This document shows, piece after piece, positions 13,954 to 14,781 of a stretch of 14,781 nucleotides of DNA (positions are counted from its first letter, which is position 1; each line of letters opens with the position of its first letter). This DNA comes from Planctomycetaceae bacterium. Lineage in GTDB: Bacteria; Planctomycetota; Planctomycetia; Pirellulales; Thermoguttaceae. The stretch spans positions 1 to 14,781 of the forward strand of contig JAITKS010000083.1 of the NCBI GenBank assembly GCA_031278315.1. Reading direction: 5' to 3'. Below the pieces are notes generated by a model. The model was not told the DNA's origin. It saw nothing but the letters and a program-made list of their open reading frames with translations, and did no database searches. The translations under genes and the position numbers were made by a program.

Positions 13954-14220
13954 TCAATGCGCAAGAGCCTGTTTAAATTCTGTTAGGTTTTCGCAATCCA
14001 CCGCAAGTTCACAAAGTGAATCCAACGCAATGGAATCCGTATAGGAATTTAAAGATCGTACAATGAAAGAAGGAACTCTTTTAAAACGCTTATTAAGTAT
14101 TTTGAAAATAGCCTGAGTTTTACCTTCTTTTATTCCTTCTTTTTTGCCTTCTTTTTTGCCTTCTTTTATTCCTATTTGTATTCCTTGTATGAATTTTTTT
14201 TCTAATGTTGATATAAACAT
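13954..14220 (-). CDS. Freestanding RpnS-like protein: duplicated C-terminal section of the Rpn-type nuclease
   Basis: 88 residues from the ATG at 14220, which has an excellent Shine-Dalgarno (AAGGAGA, 14225-14231). It is a short N-terminal segment (MFISTLEKKFIQG), a linker with Gly at 13, 17, 21, 25, 29 and 33 (KKEG/IKEG units), and a helical C-terminal domain (34-88, ending EFKQALAH) resembling the DUF4351-type tail of Rpn/YhgA proteins. The last 55 residues match the tail of the upstream gene with one difference (Phe for Leu). It has no nuclease domain. In E. coli Rpn loci the equivalent short product, RpnS, is made from an internal start and blocks the full-length toxin. By analogy this may be a separate antitoxin copy. 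It starts 85 bp downstream of the parent's stop, same strand, probably the same transcript. It could instead be a non-functional duplicate, but an intact frame, mostly synonymous changes and an intact ribosome site argue against that. Confidence 0.75.
   Translation of the reverse strand: MFISTLEKKFIQGIQIGIKEGKKEGKKEGIKEGKTQAIFKILNKRFKRVPSFIVRSLNSYTDSIALDSLCELAVDCENLTEFKQALAH
14122..14184 (-). repeat. Gly-every-four linker repeat in the short Rpn-type copy
   Basis: Residues 13-33 of the 88-residue protein have six glycines spaced exactly four apart, with KKEG/IKEG units and a 12-base DNA periodicity (ccttcttttttg, ccttcttttatt). The parent gene has eight glycines at the same spacing. Confidence 0.85.
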
Positions 14221-14224
14221 TTAT

Positions 14225-14231
14225 TCTCCTT
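14225..14231 (-). promoter_or_regulatory. Shine-Dalgarno of the freestanding RpnS-like gene
   Basis: AAGGAGA on the minus strand, with five bases between GGAG and the ATG at 14220. It supports independent translation of the duplicated segment. It is not part of the homology shared with the parent gene, whose internal start uses a different sequence. Confidence 0.75.
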
Positions 14232-14305
14232 ATTCTAATATTGTAATAAATTGTATTGACACTTCATTTGAATATTGAAAACACTGGATTCATAAAATTT
14301 TGCTG

Positions 14306-14596
14306 TCAATGCGCAAGAGCCTGTTTAAATTCTGTTAGGTTTTCGCAATCCACCGCAAGTTCACAAAGTGAATCTAACGCAATGGAATCCGTATAGGAAT
14401 TTAAAGATCGCACAATGAAAGAAGGAACTCTTTTAAAACGCTTATTAAGTATCTTGAGAATAGCCTGAGTTTTACCTTTTTGTGTTCCCTCATGTATTCC
14501 TTCTTCTTTGCCTTCTTCTTTGCCTAATAGCATTCCTTTGTTTATTCCTTCTTGTATTCCTTGTATGAATTTTTTTTCTAATGTTGACATGAACAT
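14306..14596 (-). CDS. Predicted internal short product (RpnS-like) of the Rpn-type gene
   Basis: An in-frame ATG at 14596, within EAKEMFMSTLE, is preceded by GGAGG (14605-14609) eight bases upstream, a near-ideal ribosome site inside a coding sequence. Initiation here would give a 96-residue protein with only the linker and C-terminal domain, co-linear with the freestanding 88-residue copy, whose start codon is at the homologous position. E. coli rpn genes make just such a nested RpnS that neutralises the long form. Translation of this product is predicted, not shown. Confidence 0.6.
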   Translation of the reverse strand: MFMSTLEKKFIQGIQEGINKGMLLGKEEGKEEGIHEGTQKGKTQAILKILNKRFKRVPSFIVRSLNSYTDSIALDSLCELAVDCENLTEFKQALAH

Positions 14597-14781
14597 TTCT
14601 TTTGCCTCCGTATCTTTTAATTTTAAAACTTTTGAAAGTGTTCTGACGGCCACTTCCTCTTCAGTTTCTGTTACTGCCAGAAAGTAACTTGTTATTGCAT
14701 TTAACCTACTAGGAGTTAACGGATCATCTTTAACTTCTTCAAAATATCCGACGATTCGGTCGAAATTTTTTGTTAGCGTTC
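14306..14781 (-). CDS. Rpn/YhgA-type PD-(D/E)XK nuclease (transposase-like family), 3' part only
   Basis: The frame stays open from the stop at 14306 to the window edge, so this is the last 157 codons of a longer gene. The GTG at 14653 is not its true start. Visible: a helical stretch (DRIVGYFEEVKDDPLTPSR..., SYFLAVTETEEEVAVRTLSK) typical of the region after the nuclease core. Then comes a linker with eight glycines every four residues (QEG, NKG, LLG, EEG, EEG, HEG, QKG) and a C-terminal helical domain resembling DUF4351. The catalytic PD-(D/E)XK core should lie upstream, outside the window. Family members promote recA-independent recombination, and some act as toxic anti-phage proteins restrained by an internally translated C-terminal fragment (RpnS). 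The same internal start is visible here (ATG at 14596). Two further copies of the 3' segment follow. The family call rests on the linker plus tail pattern, not on catalytic residues. Confidence 0.75.
   Translation of the reverse strand, partial: TLTKNFDRIVGYFEEVKDDPLTPSRLNAITSYFLAVTETEEEVAVRTLSKVLKLKDTEAKEMFMSTLEKKFIQGIQEGINKGMLLGKEEGKEEGIHEGTQKGKTQAILKILNKRFKRVPSFIVRSLNSYTDSIALDSLCELAVDCENLTEFKQALAH
14474..14560 (-). repeat. Gly-every-four linker repeat in the Rpn-type gene
   Basis: Eight glycines spaced four residues apart (residues 13, 17, 21, 25, 29, 33, 37 and 41 from the internal Met), with KEEG units giving a 12-base DNA period. This linker repeat type is common in Rpn/YhgA proteins and varies in length between relatives, as it does here between the two copies. 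Confidence 0.85.
14605..14609 (-). promoter_or_regulatory. Internal Shine-Dalgarno within the Rpn-type gene
   Basis: GGAGG on the minus strand, within the codons of the D-T-E-A segment, with an 8-base spacer to the ATG at 14596. In this AT-rich gene a GGAGG run followed at the right distance by ATG is unlikely to be incidental. Confidence 0.6.

Larger units (their letters stand above)
13920..14222. repeat. Direct repeat, copy 2 of the Rpn 3' segment
   Basis: This segment repeats 14272-14598. It includes the 34 bases after the stop codon (starting atattgaaaacactgg), the whole C-terminal domain, the linker and the start codon, and homology ends 2-3 bases before the ATG. Over the C-terminal domain only four base differences are seen, three of them synonymous. 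The copy is 24 bp shorter because it has two fewer four-residue linker units. Confidence 0.9.
14272..14598. repeat. Direct repeat, copy 1 of the Rpn 3' segment
   Basis: The parental copy of the segment repeated at 13920-14222, with an offset of 352 bp. It runs from just upstream of the internal start codon to 34 bases past the stop codon. Confidence 0.9.

Overview
The window is AT-rich and looks like a member of the Planctomycetota (or a close PVC relative) with a low-GC genome. The evidence is a 1005-residue exported protein with an NPCBM domain, a region resembling the hydrazine synthase alpha subunit and two CxxCH haem motifs, which is a typical planctomycete architecture. Two small planctomycete-style TatA proteins, a hybrid histidine kinase and a chemoreceptor lacking HAMP fit the same picture. 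Assignment to a genus is not possible from the sequence alone. Gene density is low: intergenic gaps are 0.4 to 0.75 kb, strongly AT-rich, and carry many short tandem duplications of 12 to 24 bp.

Layout. 1-368: no gene. 369-2948 (-): soluble PAS/HisKA/HATPase/REC/REC/HPt-like hybrid sensor kinase. 3544-4488 (-): malate dehydrogenase, visibly richer in GC than its neighbours. 5139-8435 (+): chemoreceptor (MCP) whose extracytoplasmic sensor appears to be split by about 370 residues of low-complexity sequence, including 20 Ile-x-x tripeptides and 15 exact-length nonapeptides. 8810-8838: strong hairpin with T-runs on both sides. 8855-8928 (-): tRNA-Val(CAC). 8978-9527 (-): two tatA genes 13 bp apart, which may be co-transcribed with the tRNA. 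10059-13076 (-): the NPCBM/HZS-alpha-like/dihaem protein. 13815-14781 (-): the 3' part of an Rpn/YhgA-type PD-(D/E)XK nuclease gene running off the window edge, followed by a freestanding duplicate of its C-terminal section and a decayed third copy.

The most interesting region is the last kilobase. The Rpn-type gene has an in-frame internal ATG with a strong Shine-Dalgarno at 14596. That is the position expected for an RpnS-type short product, which in E. coli Rpn systems antagonises the full-length toxic nuclease. The segment from that internal start to just past the stop has been duplicated downstream as a separate 88-codon gene with its own Shine-Dalgarno (13954-14220). It differs from the parent in two fewer Gly-every-four-residue linker units and one conservative substitution in the C-terminal domain. 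A third copy has lost both its Shine-Dalgarno and its reading frame. This looks like an intragenic antitoxin released as an independent, tandemly duplicated gene.

Apart from tatA-tatA(-tRNA), the genes appear to be separate transcription units. An exact 12-base sequence (ATTGCCGAAATT in gene orientation) lies upstream of both the chemoreceptor and the dihaem protein and may be a shared regulatory element.
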